64,000 nt of DNA from Macrocystis pyrifera (taxonomy: Eukaryota > Sar > Phaeophyceae > Laminariales > Laminariaceae), in contig JASSKH010000016.1 in the NCBI GenBank assembly GCA_031763025.1, forward strand, positions 6,494,054-6,558,053, given 5' to 3'. The notes beneath the pieces are model-generated. The model made no database searches, had not been told where the DNA came from, and was given only the letters and a program-made list of their open reading frames with translations. Below, in pieces: positions 1 to 11,744 of the stretch. The translations under genes and the position numbers were made by a program. The stretch's first letter is position 1; each line of letters begins with the position of its first letter.

Positions 1-1
1 A

Positions 2-3000
2 GAGTCCGCAGCTTCGATTCACAGCTTCGATGATTTCACACCCCATGTCGCTCCTGCCGCTTGCACTACCGTAGAACCTGGTACCACGTAGGCATAAGTA
101 TGCGCACCGCTGTAAATATTATGTCATGCTGAGGGTTTCTAGTGGGAGTCGTGTTACTGCTACTGTCCCAAATCGACTAACCCCCCCCACGCCTCGCCGC
201 CGCCGCCGCTGCCACGTTCCCCACCTGATCATTATTGGAAGTAGTGAACGACGAGGAAGAAAACGACGGAGAGGGGGACATCGCCCCCACCGACCCTTGC
301 CGCGTGTCTTTCGCGTCATCTGGATACTCTGTTTCGAGCACCCCGGCCACGCTCGGCCAAAGCTGCCATGAAGACGCCTTTCCGCGGAAGGGCGGTCGAG
401 ACGATTTTCAGATCGGCAAGGTTAGTCGGTGCACGACGCAAAAGCCGTCTGCAAAATATCTCCGAACTGAAATCGCCTACAGTATATACTCTATGATTTG
501 TGGCTCACGCTACTGTACTGTACGAATTGTACTTATAGGTAAAAAATGAAAATGCACGATGTCGCAAGCTGACAGCAGCACCAAATCGCGTACACACTTT
601 TGCCCTCCCGCGTTTTGGAGAAGGCCCTTCCGCCGACCGCCTTAGGGCGAGGTCTTCCGGAGTTTCGCGGCGGCTTTCGCGAGCGGCCCCCCCTCCGAAG
701 ACCGTCGCTACCGGTGGCAGCTTGGAAGACGGCATGCCAAAGATCACCGACAGGCAGGAGGTGGGCCGCACAACTGCAAGCGCTATTATTAATAATAGTG
801 GCGTCTGTCACGCGGTTATTCACCGACTATATATGGTCGGATAAAGCATCGCTGTGGTCGATGATCTGACACAGTTGGCCGCGGGGTTGACGATCACACG
901 CGGACAAACTACCGCTGTACCACCCCATCACAACATAATGGAAGTATCATTAGTAGTAAACTACAGCAGTACAATACGTACGTACCGTATCCGTTTTTTT
1001 TCGTTACGCACGTACCAGGAAGTCGGGGAAACACACCAAATACAGCTGCACGCTCGGAGACGAAGTCCATGTCGAGGGTAGAAGTGAAGAAAGACCAGCG
1101 ATTGCACTAAGCTCGCGAAACGCATCCGCTACGCACGATGCCGCATGTATTCTTATGATTATCATCATAATTTTTGTTTTATTTTATTTTCGTAATATTA
1201 TCATGGTTTGTATTATTAGTCGTCTTTTAGGGCGGGTACGTAGTGTATTCTCGGAATTTTGTGGCTGATTCATTCATCCCGTGGACTGAGGCCTACCATA
1301 AAACGTTCACAACCAACCCCACATCATCGTCGTCGCCGTCCGGTGCTGTCGGAAATGTCACCCCGCAGAGCGAGGCTAACGACTTTGGCACTTTCGATGG
1401 GATCGGCGACTGGGAATCCATCGTTCGTGGTGAGTCTAACCATTATATTCGGCTCATTCCGATGTACGAGGTTTAGGTTGATATTTATGTTAATATCAAC
1501 AGCTTGTCTCCGAAATATGAGGGCAGCTCTAAAGCGAAATAGGGGGGCAGTTCTAACGGGTTTCTCACAATGAAAGTATCGATTGCCAAACGGCCTAAGT
1601 GCAGTACGAGTCTTCTACAAGTACTCATTTTTCGTTTTCTCCGCCAGTTTCACCGTCCTCAAGCCATCCACCTGCTTCTACTGTAGAATCTTGCCCATTT
1701 GCAGGTTTGCTTGATACCATCGCGCTGATGACTAGCACATCCTCCCCCACCTTCAACCACTTATTGTATGTAGTACAGCAGTACATCAATATAGCCAGGC
1801 GACGACCCTTGGCGATAGCAATGCCGGTACCTGACGCTCGCATGTCCGTTTTTTGTTATTCCCTGTCGTGCACTCAGATGTCGACTTCTTGCTGAAGGAG
1901 ATTGACAAGCTGGACGAACAGGTTTCTTCCGGGTTGGACTTGACCGGTGCCGAGTCGGCGTACCGGACACAATCTTTGATCGAGACGCCTTCGCCACAAG
2001 GGCCGCCGGAAGTGCTCGAGAGGTGAGTCGTCCCTTTCTTACGTACTGATTTTCCGGTACTTTGCGTCAGGCTTCGCTGCGAAGCCGGAGATGTCTTGAA
2101 AACGCATCAAACTTCTTGTTGTCTTGAAAACAGAAAAGGCATACGCTTGTCTTGAAAACACACCAAACGTGTATAAAATCGGACCAAACTTGTCTTCACA
2201 ACCAGTCCAAAGTTGTCGAGAAAACGTTGTCGAATAAACGGACCAGCGTTGTTTTGAAAATAGACGAAACTTGATTTCATGAAAAAGACCAAACTTGTCT
2301 TGAAAACATACAAAATTTGGCGTGAACAAAACAAACAAACTCGATCTTATCTTTGGGCATGGCAACCATCTCTGGTTTCCTTGGGCGCGCGGGTTGTACC
2401 TCAAAGCCGCTGTCGCTAGCGAAAAAGTCACCCTCAACATATTGCTACTCTGTAGGCGAACCACGAAACATGTCGTAATATATGCACTTGCGCGGACGGC
2501 AACATGTGCCCCGCTCCTCGGAATGGCACGGCTGGGGTATCACAGCCAGCCGTGATTGCGGTGCAAGCGTTCATTTTTGTCGAAGTCGATCTCGAAAACC
2601 GTCACTATGGTACTACGAAGTATAATGTCTCGCGCGATGGATGCCCCTGCTATTCATATGTTCTACGTAGTATACAAGTAATGAGCGAGCCTGCACGCTG
2701 TGCTCGTGCGTTGAAATGCTACGGTTGGTATACTACTGTATGTACTTACGTCATTTCTGACATAGCGACAGAGGGCACATACATTGAAAACACAACCCTG
2801 TGATGGCAAACTCGAGGGATGGGGGAAGACAACGAATGCCACGGAAGCTCCTATCTGCACTATCAGTATACGGGACGATCATGAACATTGTGTGCGAACC
2901 TAAAATAAAAGCGTTTCTACAGAGTATAGCAGTTGAGCAAGTTCAGTAGTACCGGACAAGGGGCATCACCGCCCACGAACGCCTCCCGAACTTCTTTCCT

Positions 3001-6000
3001 GGGACTGCCTGTCTTCTTGGCCCAGGGACAGCGCCTTCTTCAACGACACGGCTGTTTTCGAGGACAGCGCCTTCATTGGTGGTCACGCGCCGACTACTCC
3101 TAGCAGCAACAACGACTACCAGGTGAACATCGGGGAGTCGAGATCTCCAGCCCGTCGTCTATGTACAGCTGGGTCTCTGTTATCATGGTCGGGTACGGTA
3201 CGAGGCATCAGCGTTGTCTCATGACAGTTGTTGGCATTTACGGTAGAGCTGCGGCCTAAACTATACTGCCAGAAGTTTCCTACGGTCGTTAACGATCATA
3301 ATACAGGTCTTACCACTAATGATAAGGTCAGGGCTTAAGAACTGAAAAACAACAATTGCGAATTGTCAGGGCAGCTGGAGCTGCGAATGCGATCGTTTTT
3401 TTTTCCATACGCGTACCTGCTTATGTTAAGAGTCTGATTTTCCGTCCACTTGAACGAGGATGGCCTCTGTCATAAGCTGCCACGTTATGGGCCTGATCCC
3501 GAAGTATTGATTCAAACAGGTTCAAGCGTTGGCCGGGGTTAAAGGCGTTTTTGGCAAGAATGCGATGTAATTCCGTGACGCCGTGTGAGGCGCTGCCAAA
3601 GGTTTACAGGCTCTCGGTGGTATTTCGTTATCACAGAGCAACTACATAGGAAGAACAAGGACCGCAAACGAACATACACGCGCGTGACGAACTCGATGGC
3701 GCTGACGGCTCCTTCTGCCTCCGGAATACCACCGCGCGCAGGAATCTAGAACGATTCTTCAATTTTTTTTGTGTGGGCTGGCGGTTTCAGAAGTTATTTT
3801 TCTGGAACCATTCGCAAGTACTATGGCTCGCACAATGGGTCTTGTGACAGTTACAGTTTCGTGCACATTCGTGTTTCCATTAAATATGTTTTACCCGAAA
3901 GCAACACCCTCGCCTGTTGATGCTAGCCCCGGTTTACTATTGGTCATTCCTCTCCCAGCTTTTCAACATTTTATTTTAGGTATGTGTTTGATCGATACCA
4001 TTGTTGACTACTAGTATTGTTGCGTGGTTCGTAGCTCGTGACCACGGCGGTTGTAGGAGAAAATATATCGGTGCAGACCCCGGGTTTTTATGAGTAGAAA
4101 TGGCGGTAATGACTATTATCTTGATAAGACAACACACACCGCACACATTCGCCTCGGAAGCTACTCTTATCACCAGTCTGATTCGTTGAGAGTTACGAGG
4201 CCTACTGTAAGCGAACCTCGACCTTCAAGGCTCAAAATACGTGGGCAGAGTTGTTTTTCTTTTCCGAAACGATAAACGATTGCGTCCCGCCGGAGAGAAG
4301 CGTAGTAGTCTACCACTGCTTTGGTTATCGGCCACCGCATGATGCGACGGTCGACGGTACGGTATGATAGCCCGATTCCCCCCGACTTGCAGTAGTATGT
4401 TCTGAATTTTCTCTGGTGCTTTCCTTCATGGGCGGTTCAACGCCTGGCGTACATATCGCTTAGCATGAAAGTGAACCGCCCATAGCTGCAATAACAATAG
4501 TAGCTGTTGGTAGCTTCCAATAGAGAGCGAAGCTGGCCTTTAGTGCCAGGTGATAGTTTGTGTTGCCGAGCTTTTTATCGCTTCGCACGCAAGGCTTTGC
4601 TTTCAAAACCGATCGATGATACCAGTATCGTCTATGATACACTTATACTCAAGCATCGGATGAAAAGGAGTTGTGGTTGCTTTCACCTTCTCCTCCTCCT
4701 CCTTTTACACCCAGAAAAAGCGTCCCACCTTTTGCATATTTCCGAATTCTCCGTCGCCTGGGCGACAGGTACTCCAGGTATATTGCATGTTTCCATGGTA
4801 ACGAAGGCCGCGGAATGTACGAGGTTTGAGGCGACCTGAAAATATGATATGCCAAGTGGGTGTCTTCCGCGCGTCAGCAGCGGTCACTGAATATCTGGTA
4901 GGCGGTTGTTACAAAGCAAGAATCGCATTGAAACGTGCTTCCCACCGCCCTTACGATGGTGCTGGTTTTGCCTCTCCCATCTCCCATGTGTATGCTCCAC
5001 AGGCTCGTTCTCATGCCGACGCTAGAGCCCTTGTTCTGTGGGTACCTCCTGCCCGTGCCTCTGCTTTCGACGAGGCCCTTCCTTCCGCTGAGCCTGGAGC
5101 CATGGTAGTGTGGACATTTCGGGAGAAGCTTTACGGGACGACTGTGGCACCTTCCTGGTGCTGCTACAGGCTGCCCCGCATGCTTGACCGCAACCATGCA
5201 GGGGAAAGGTGAGCGGAGTTGCGAAAAGCCTGCTCGCGCACTGTAGGCAGGCGATCTGCTCTTGGATGAAACCTACCGAACGTAAGCTTGTTGGAAGTAA
5301 GCGGTGTTGTGAAACGCGGGTGAGACCTCACACGTTCCTCGTCAGCGGTCGGGGTTGAAAGGTGTTGAAAAAACGCGTGCGAGAGAGACCCCGCAAAGCC
5401 TCGATGGTAGTTGTCAGGGTTTACACTCGGTACCTTTCGTCTGAGGGCTGATCGCCCGCACCTGTATACCCCAAGGTGTAGCGAGGGAGATGAATTGGCA
5501 GTGACGACCGCGTTGATTTTTTCGCCTATATGACAGCCTTATCGATGGCATTTCCGATACGGTGCAGGACGACCACCACCAGTCGTAGTAGTTTTGCCAG
5601 TTTTTGTAATTGACCGCCGATGAATCCGCCGTGTCCACGGACACCAAATGACGGTACACCCAAGCCGGAGAGGGCGTTTTTGTAAAGGAGAATGTCACTA
5701 CAGTAGCTGAATAGCTGTGGTTCGACCATTTACCTAGACAAATAGTCCAGTACGTAGAAGGCTCGTTGGCGTCTTGTCTTTACACGTGCTTCCTACCGCA
5801 CTACTGTTGGAGCAGTGTGGTTATATGAAAGCGTCTCGCGTGTTATGATATGGATGTACTGCCATAATAAGCACCTGATCCTACCAGGCATCCGATAGTG
5901 TCGCCTGTTGTTTGTGTGCATGTCGGGTACCGGACAATTGACGCTTGCCTCTTGTGTTTCAACGTGATGCTGTATTGTAGTAATAGTGAGAAGATCTGTC

Positions 6001-7683
6001 GGCAGCAGTAACTCTCTCCTACTATGGACAAATAAAATGTGGGAACGTTACAGAAATGTCTGATACGTAATAAACCGTCACGCACTATTCTGTGTTTTCA
6101 CCGGTCCACTCACCGCAGGTACATGTTTGATGCGATTCTGGCGGCGCGCGCCATGCACGTCGGACTGCCAGCGCGCTCTATCTCCCCCACACGCCAGAGG
6201 TCACCGGGGCTTCCGCTGAGGAATCGATTCAAACCCTCGTTGACACATCGGTGAGAAATTCTTGTTGACCATGTTAATCGTGCGGTATTATACGACAGTA
6301 AGTATATGGCCCTCGAAACCTACTGTAGTAGGTGATAACATAACCCTGATACCACACCACCACCTTTTCCACGTACATTTATGATAATGTTGACAGCAGA
6401 GGGTACACACCATCCACCTGACTTTCTTCATTCGTATCGAAACAGGGGAAAACCTTGATTAAGTTCAAGGACACCCCGGTCTTGACGTTTCCCCCTCTGA
6501 GCTTATCTGAACCCTTGTCAGCTTATCTCAACTCCTCCCAGCTAACGAAAAGCCTCTTGCATTACACTCTGCGTGGCTGGCGGAAATATACGGCAGTGTA
6601 ACCGTGAGGGCTGCTGAGTAGAGTTGGTGTAGTCCCACAACCGGGCCAGTACTTGAGTATGGCTTGCTGCAAGCGACCTCGTGCAGCAACCATGGCTGGA
6701 CGGACCACAAGCTGGAACCAGGGTGCCCAGGAGGTACCCATCATGAACCACTGCGAGTGTGGTGCATACAGTACGTCGGTGCAAGCCATTTGTTGTGTCC
6801 GATTTGGCGTCAATAGCTTGCCCCCAATGTCTTGTGTTGCCTTCCCCGCTCCCGCTGTTAGTAAGTGCATCGTTGTTTGACTTTTTTATGAGGCTTCAAA
6901 ACTCGCTATGGGTGGCTATTTTCTCCTCCCCACAATGCTCTCTCTATCTCTCTATATTTTTTCACATACCTCCCCTTTCCCTCTCTCTCTCCCTGTCCCT
7001 CTCCCTCTCTGGCGCTGTCTGTGTGTGTCCATCTCCATCTCGTCCGGCGCATCTAGGTGATTCCGTCGCACGAACCAGTCCTCCAGACTCATCCCCCCTG
7101 GTTCGAGCTAGACTCTGCCTCCCTGTCTGAAGCACTGGCACCGTGGACCTTTCTCTCCGCGAGACTTCTCGTAGCGTGGACGTGGATGTCGTGGATGTCT
7201 CGCTACCGGGAGACATGCAAGCCCGTATGGGCATTACGCTGGATGCTCGTGTGCCTGATGGCGACATCGTCGCAGGCCCTCGATGGCCTCTTCGCGTTGA
7301 ATGCATGGCCCGCCATAGTCTCGCTCGGCAAACTCTCGGCATCCATGACGTGGGTGGCAGTGCTCCTCTTGACTATCTTATGGCTCGGAGTAGTCTTGCT
7401 GGCGAAGCTCGCGGCGACTATGATCTGGCTGGCCGTGCTCTTCTTGTTCGAGCTGGCGGGGAGTGTCAGCTCAGCGCTCGTGGACTCGACTGTTTTGACT
7501 GCCAGTGTCTTCATACTAGCTGCGATAGTGTCGATTTGGATCGTGGTGACCGACGAGCTCGGACTAGAAGCAGGGCAGGAGGTACGCTATAGTCTATTCG
7601 CGCGGCAGCTTAAGGCTAGAGCCCAAACGCTTGAACGAATGCAGTCTCCGCGGCGGCGCTTGGACGGCCCCTCTTTTGTTTAA
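2..7683 (+). pseudogene. Multi-exon membrane-protein gene, copy A, 5' partial, frameshifted
   Basis: Unknown family. Exons inferred from GT-AG borders and compatible phases: 2-80, 242-420, 1369-1429, 1878-2022, 3026-3122, 5003-5208, 6119-6250 and 7057-7581 (or to the stop at 7683). Each exon except 6119-6250 has the same length as in copy B. That exon has a GC dinucleotide insertion (GCGCGCGCC against GCGCGCC in B) after YMFDAILAAR. The frame then changes and meets TGA at the first codon of exon 7057, so the membrane block would be lost. Substitutions upstream of the lesion are often non-synonymous (several in exon 5003-5208), as expected of relaxed constraint, yet the exon after the stop still varies mostly at silent sites. 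The third exon could also start at 1231, but copy B has indels there, so the shorter form is preferred. The first exon is cut by the window. Confidence 0.65.
7057..7683 (+). CDS. Membrane-spanning exon, copy A
   Basis: Open from the acceptor at 7056 (long pyrimidine tract ending CATCTAG) to the TAA after FV at 7683: 208 codons. Hydrophobic stretches lie at about residues 31-48, 57-70, 99-115, 118-134 and 145-164, followed by a basic tail (RQLKARAQ, PRRRLD). Against copy B there are nine base differences: seven are third-position silent and two change residues (S to C, M to T). The overlapping +2 frame (7143-7592) would take most of these as amino-acid changes, so the 208-codon frame is the real one. 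A GAG/GTACGC donor at 7581/7582 (phase 0) could splice to the Pro-rich exon at 8456. No ATG starts this exon; it depends on upstream exons. Confidence 0.75.
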   Translation: MIPSHEPVLQTHPPWFELDSASLSEALAPWTFLSARLLVAWTWMSWMSRYRETCKPVWALRWMLVCLMATSSQALDGLFALNAWPAIVSLGKLSASMTWVAVLLLTILWLGVVLLAKLAATMIWLAVLFLFELAGSVSSALVDSTVLTASVFILAAIVSIWIVVTDELGLEAGQEVRYSLFARQLKARAQTLERMQSPRRRLDGPSFV

Positions 7684-8455
7684 TGAAGTATTGTCTTCAC
7701 CGATCGAGCAATGGGAGACCCCTGATAGCATTCCCTCTCGGTGGTTGCGACGATGTGACAGCTACGATGTGTTTTTTTTGGGGGGGGTGTTATAGGGCAG
7801 ATACGATACAATCCGTGCCACAGCCTTGCCTTGGCGATTTGTTTTTGCGTCTAGAGCTGCCGACGCGGCGGAGAAACAGAAGCACACGCTTGTCGCACAC
7901 CACTACAGCAGTGCGGCAGGGGGGGTAAAGTGTGGGCCCAACATCTTTGTGACTGGCGATTGTTTGTATCGTACGTAGGCTTCTTTAGCTGAGGAAGTGC
8001 CCTATTCTCTTGCGATCCCAGTTACGTTGAAGTAGACTGTTACATGCATTTCTATTCCATTGACCCGAGGGGGTTGTTCAACAGGGACTACTTACTGTAG
8101 GTTTTATCTTTTTCCTGTGTTGTGCGGGGTATTGAGCTCCTAGTGTTTCGTTGGAACCTGATGTATTTCAGTATATAGGTACTGCTGTAGCCTCTCTACG
8201 GCACTATTCGCTTGTACAGTAGAATAGCATGCTTCGCTTCACAGAGCATCTTGTTTCTTGCAATTTGTTAAATATTAGCTATTCTGAGTTCTCAACCATG
8301 TTCGCCCCTTCGGGACATGTTTGCCGTATGACACCAATAAATCAAAATCCCTTGGGAGAAACGGCGCTCTACTGGCGGCATGACTAACCCAGACCCATTT
8401 TTGGCCCCCTTTGTTCTCGTTGACTTCTGCCATTATTCCATTCGTGGGTATACAG

Positions 8456-8704
8456 GTACGCGCTTCTTCGACTCCATCCCCGGTGCAGCCGATACCGCCA
8501 GCGTCACCAGCACCGACACCACCAGCACAGACTAATGCCTCGCCAGCACCACCAACGCCTTCCCAGACTACTGTGTCACCACCCACCCGTGGGGCGGTCG
8601 CTTCTATCCCTTCGGTGGCAGAGAAGAAGGCTCACCGTAAAGCTAAGACACGCAAGCGTCGCGAAGGTGGCATCGGTCTACATATCTCTGCTATGCGGTG
8701 CTAA
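8456..8704 (+). CDS. Pro-rich, basic C-terminal exon, copy A
   Basis: After a pyrimidine-rich tract ending TATACAG, a phase-0 frame reads 82 codons to TAA. It is rich in Pro, Ala, Ser and Thr (PSPVQPIPPASPAPTPPA), then a basic cluster (KKAHRKAKTRKRR) and GIGLHISAMRC. It is base-for-base identical to copy B at 23142-23390, while flanking DNA differs. No nearby ATG opens it, so it needs an upstream exon. The phase-0 donor at 7581 in the membrane exon fits (intron about 870 bp). It could instead belong to a separate downstream gene. A low-complexity Pro-rich tail with a basic end suggests a disordered cytosolic tail, which is an inference. Confidence 0.5.
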   Translation, partial: VRASSTPSPVQPIPPASPAPTPPAQTNASPAPPTPSQTTVSPPTRGAVASIPSVAEKKAHRKAKTRKRREGGIGLHISAMRC

Positions 8705-8814
8705 GACCGTCACCACGGCGATGGTCTGTACCCAGGCGGACCGGCTTCGGGGGGCGTCTTGTTTTTGTTTGGGTGTGTATTTTCGTTCTTTTTTCTTTCT
8801 TTTTTGCCTTTTAG

Positions 8815-9001
8815 ATGTGGCCGCTTCGTCCTGCCGAAAGACGAGGGACTGCAGACGAGGACCTGGCAGGGTGCGAATATGACCACCTTCGTAGTTAGGG
8901 GAAACAGGGAATTATTATATGTACCCCTCTCCCTTTGCGAGATGTTTCCCTATCTTTGCTATGAACAAGGAGGGAGGAGGGAGGGGAGGAGGGATACCTA
9001 A
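8815..9001 (+). CDS. Candidate downstream exon, copy A
   Basis: A strong pyrimidine tract (TTTTTTGCCTTTTAG) precedes an open stretch reading CGRFVLPKDEGLQTRTWQ and on to TAA at 8999-9001. In copy B (23502-23685) the frame stays open despite a net in-frame 9-base difference near the end. Other frames are also open for a while (one reads MWPLRPAERRGTADEDLAG), so the reading frame is not settled. It may be part of the 3' end of the upstream gene or of a separate one. The following DNA is a GGGA-rich simple repeat. Confidence 0.25.
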
Positions 9002-10678
9002 CATATGGGGGGGGAGGTAAGGAGGGAGGCAGGGAGACAGAGGGGCAGGGAGGGGGTACATAAGGGAGGGGGGGGGAGGAAAGGATGGAGGGAGCGAGGT
9101 GTGGTACACGAAAACACGTCGTAATCTAACGATAGGTTGTTGACCGATTTCGTTGTTCTTCGCTCTTGAAAGAAGCTACCTGGTATTAAGCATACGTGCG
9201 TGGCCAACTCTTGCGTATTGAGCCGGTGGTGTAGACTATTGCTGTACAGGGGCCAATCTTCCCAACGTACTTGGGGTACGCAAAACGTGAAGTATACCAC
9301 ATATTTGTTCTCCTCCAAATGACAGGCGCTACGTATCTACTAGAGACGGCGCCGCGCAACCAAGCCTCACCCCCTGTTACCGCCAGTTATGCACCTCGAA
9401 CCGCCGCCCGGAGCGGCAGGTGACCGTTCAAACCCCCTAAAAACACATGTTCGGTCTGACTCAGTGCCGGCTGTCGCTGTGAGTATAAGCTCAAGGAAGT
9501 CCTACCGCCACACAGTCGTACGGGTGTGAGTCCTCTGCGTGTTGTGAGTAGACACAGAAAAATGTACCTGGAACTTTTCAGCCAACACTACAGTAGGCAC
9601 GATGGAACTGGCCAATCAGAGGGGGGGGCTGGAAGGCTTTTTCTGAGTGCGGCATGTGGTGTACCTGCCGTACATATACATGGCTTGAACGCCATACGAA
9701 ACTTCATCGAGGGGTGCACGTAAATTAACAAAATCCGACACCCCACTGTATCTGTATCAATCTTCGAGACCCAGACGGAGGGGAGCATACTGAAAACGAG
9801 TAAAATCAATTTGTTGGAAAAACTAAACACGTATAATCGTCCAGAATCTTACCCCACCACGTATGATGTAAAACTTCGCTTTTTCAAAGGCATGACCTCT
9901 ATAGGAGTGGCTATTTATTACCTTACCGTGGTGTCGTTTGGTCTTGTTGTCGTTCGTGCACTGCCGGTACCTGGTACACCTAGTTTTGGCTTCCGTCGGA
10001 GGAGCAGTACAACCAAATGCATAGGTATACCTCTTTTAGGCTTTCGTCCTTTCGATATCCCTCCGACGGGCGGGTAGTTTGCGATGAGCTGAAGCCCCCC
10101 CCCAAAAGTTGGGGTCTAATGCGTCGATTGTTTTCGCCCCCAGTCCTGTGGAGAGCAAGGCGGAAGGAAACCCCTGTCCAAAAGACGCTTGAACGAACGT
10201 TGACATAAAAGTTGATTTGACTGCGTGCACCAGCTCGATCCCGGTTCGCCTTCTCCATGATGCCGGGCCCTGTCTTGGCCGTCTCGAAAGAAAAACAACG
10301 AAGCATAAATAAATGTCAGTTGACGGTCTAATTTTGGCCAGTCTCAGGGCATTCCGTACTTTCGATACATCGTAAGTAAATGTTGGACGCGTTTTTACCC
10401 TCCCTCCCCTGGAATCCCCGTTTTTTCGACAAGGTATAATGTCGTCTACTACAGGTTAGGAGGCTTTGTTGGGGGGGGGGGGGGGGGGGGAGCGACTTTT
10501 AGAACCCCCAGAGGCAAACTCCCAATGCTTATATCATCTTCATCCAAAGAGGATAAGAGCACTAAAATGACGGTCAAGTATGATATTTTATTGAGCGCGC
10601 GTTTTTTTCCCTTCAGCCCCTGGTATCCACATCCCCGCGTGTGTTTTATGATGATTCTGAACGTTTTGTTGTTTCGAC

Positions 10679-10715
10679 GTACATACGTACGTACGTACGT
10701 ACGTACGTACGTACT
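10679..10715. repeat. (ACGT)n microsatellite
   Basis: About nine ACGT units preceded by one imperfect unit. The same locus in copy B (about 25,359-25,380) has about half as many, so it has changed length since the duplication. Confidence 0.9.
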
Positions 10716-10989
10716 CGCATCGACTACGATCGAAATCGCATCCATTTACGTTTTTGTTTATTGGTATATTGTATCGTACACACCGAACATACGATTCTCC
10801 TTCGATGCCCATTGCCACTTACACAGCGCACTGCAACACTGCAGAACCGTTGGGCAACACCTGAGGTGGTGGGAGTTACACCCGGACGGGACGGGGCTGG
10901 GCGAGTCGTGGTAGACCCCCAAGTCCCCCAAAGCAACGGCAAGCGGACTCTCCTTTCTCCTCCCGGGACCATCGATCCCACACCGGGGG

Positions 10990-11115
10990 GGGGAGTACTC
11001 ATTTGTTGCATGCCTTAGTCGTTTGACCATTAACCACGCACCCCTTTCGAGACGGAGCACCGTTCCTACCCCACATAGAGACAGACGCCTCCAACATTAA
11101 CATTTGGGGCCTTGT
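10990..11115 (+). repeat. Dispersed repeat family R1, member in copy A
   Basis: TACTCATTTGTTGC, then CCTTAGTCGTTTGACCATTA, CATCCC(T)TTCGAGACGGAGCACCGTTCCTAC-type blocks and a TTACGTTTTTTT end. Related copies are at 25,671-25,800, 48,988-49,115 and, inverted, 54,945-55,090. Nature unknown; possibly a non-autonomous transposon fragment. Confidence 0.75.
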
Positions 11116-11375
11116 TACGTTTTTTTCCATACTATACATGAAACATGTTTGGCTTATCTCATCCCCTTCCTGTTTCGCCTTTTGTGGCCACCATCCATCT
11201 CCTGACGGGGCGGGGGGGGGGGGGGGACACTCGTATACACAACACAGAGCCCAACCCAGCTCTACCCCAACCCGAGCAAGACCAACACCTCCCCACCCAC
11301 ACCAAGCTACCTAAACATTTGTTTGCCCAGTCCCTGAACTTGTGTAGCTGTTATCCCGAGCCGTCCGCCACTGTA

Positions 11376-11744
11376 GCTGCGCGAGCGTGCGTGCATGTGG
11401 CTTACACGCCCGCCCCTCTCTTCATGCCCCCCTCACCGACAAGGTGCCCTACACAGCCGAGAGGGTGGGTGCAGACGTCAGAGGCCGGCCCCGATACCGG
11501 AAAATACCTGTACTATTAATATTAGTACCTGTATGTACTACGGGGTTCTCAGTCAGGCAGATTAGGATTTTTTTCTGCAGCTGACACAAGGATGACTCGC
11601 CAATCGTTGACCCAGGCTAGCTTGTGAGCTAATCTACAATCAGTAGAGGACCGCGTGACATTCCGAGACACCAGTCGGCAGTAGTAGTAAAGCACTCGGG
11701 AAAAGAGAGGATCTATACAGCAGTACGTAGAGATAAGGTTTGGT
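11376..11744. other. Spacer start, no feature seen
   Basis: Unique DNA immediately after the right edge of copy A. It has a few short open frames without supporting splice context. Confidence 0.5.

Larger units (their letters stand above)
1..11375. repeat. Segmental duplication, copy A (left edge cut by window)
   Basis: The sequence from base 1 matches that from about 14,672 in the same orientation, with scattered substitutions and small indels, until both diverge just after the shared CTTGTGTAGCTGTTATCCCG (about 11,340 and 26,010). The offset between copies drifts from 14,671 to about 14,700 because of indels. The largest differences are in simple repeats: a 39-bp C run only in copy B, and ACGT and G runs of different length. 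The unit carries a multi-exon gene, then more than 2 kb of apparently non-coding DNA. Distance to the upstream boundary is unknown because the window starts inside the unit. Confidence 0.95.
9002..11375. other. Duplicated non-coding tail of copy A
   Basis: No exon I can support. It contains a GGGAGG-rich tract (about 8,975-9,090), a poly-G run (about 10,469-10,490), an (ACGT)n microsatellite at about 10,679-10,715, another G run near 11,213-11,226, and a dispersed repeat (about 10,990-11,115) that recurs at 25.7, 49.0 and 55.0 kb. Short open frames on both strands are mostly disrupted by indels in copy B. Confidence 0.6.

Noticed and set aside
1231-1368. Longer version of the third exon in copy A
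   Set aside because: Copy B has several indels here (net 13 bases) that break the frame, whereas 1369-1429 has none; the stretch behaves like intron.
7143-7592. 149-codon frame overlapping the membrane exon
   Set aside because: Most of the nine differences between copies would change residues in this frame, while they are silent in the 7057 frame.
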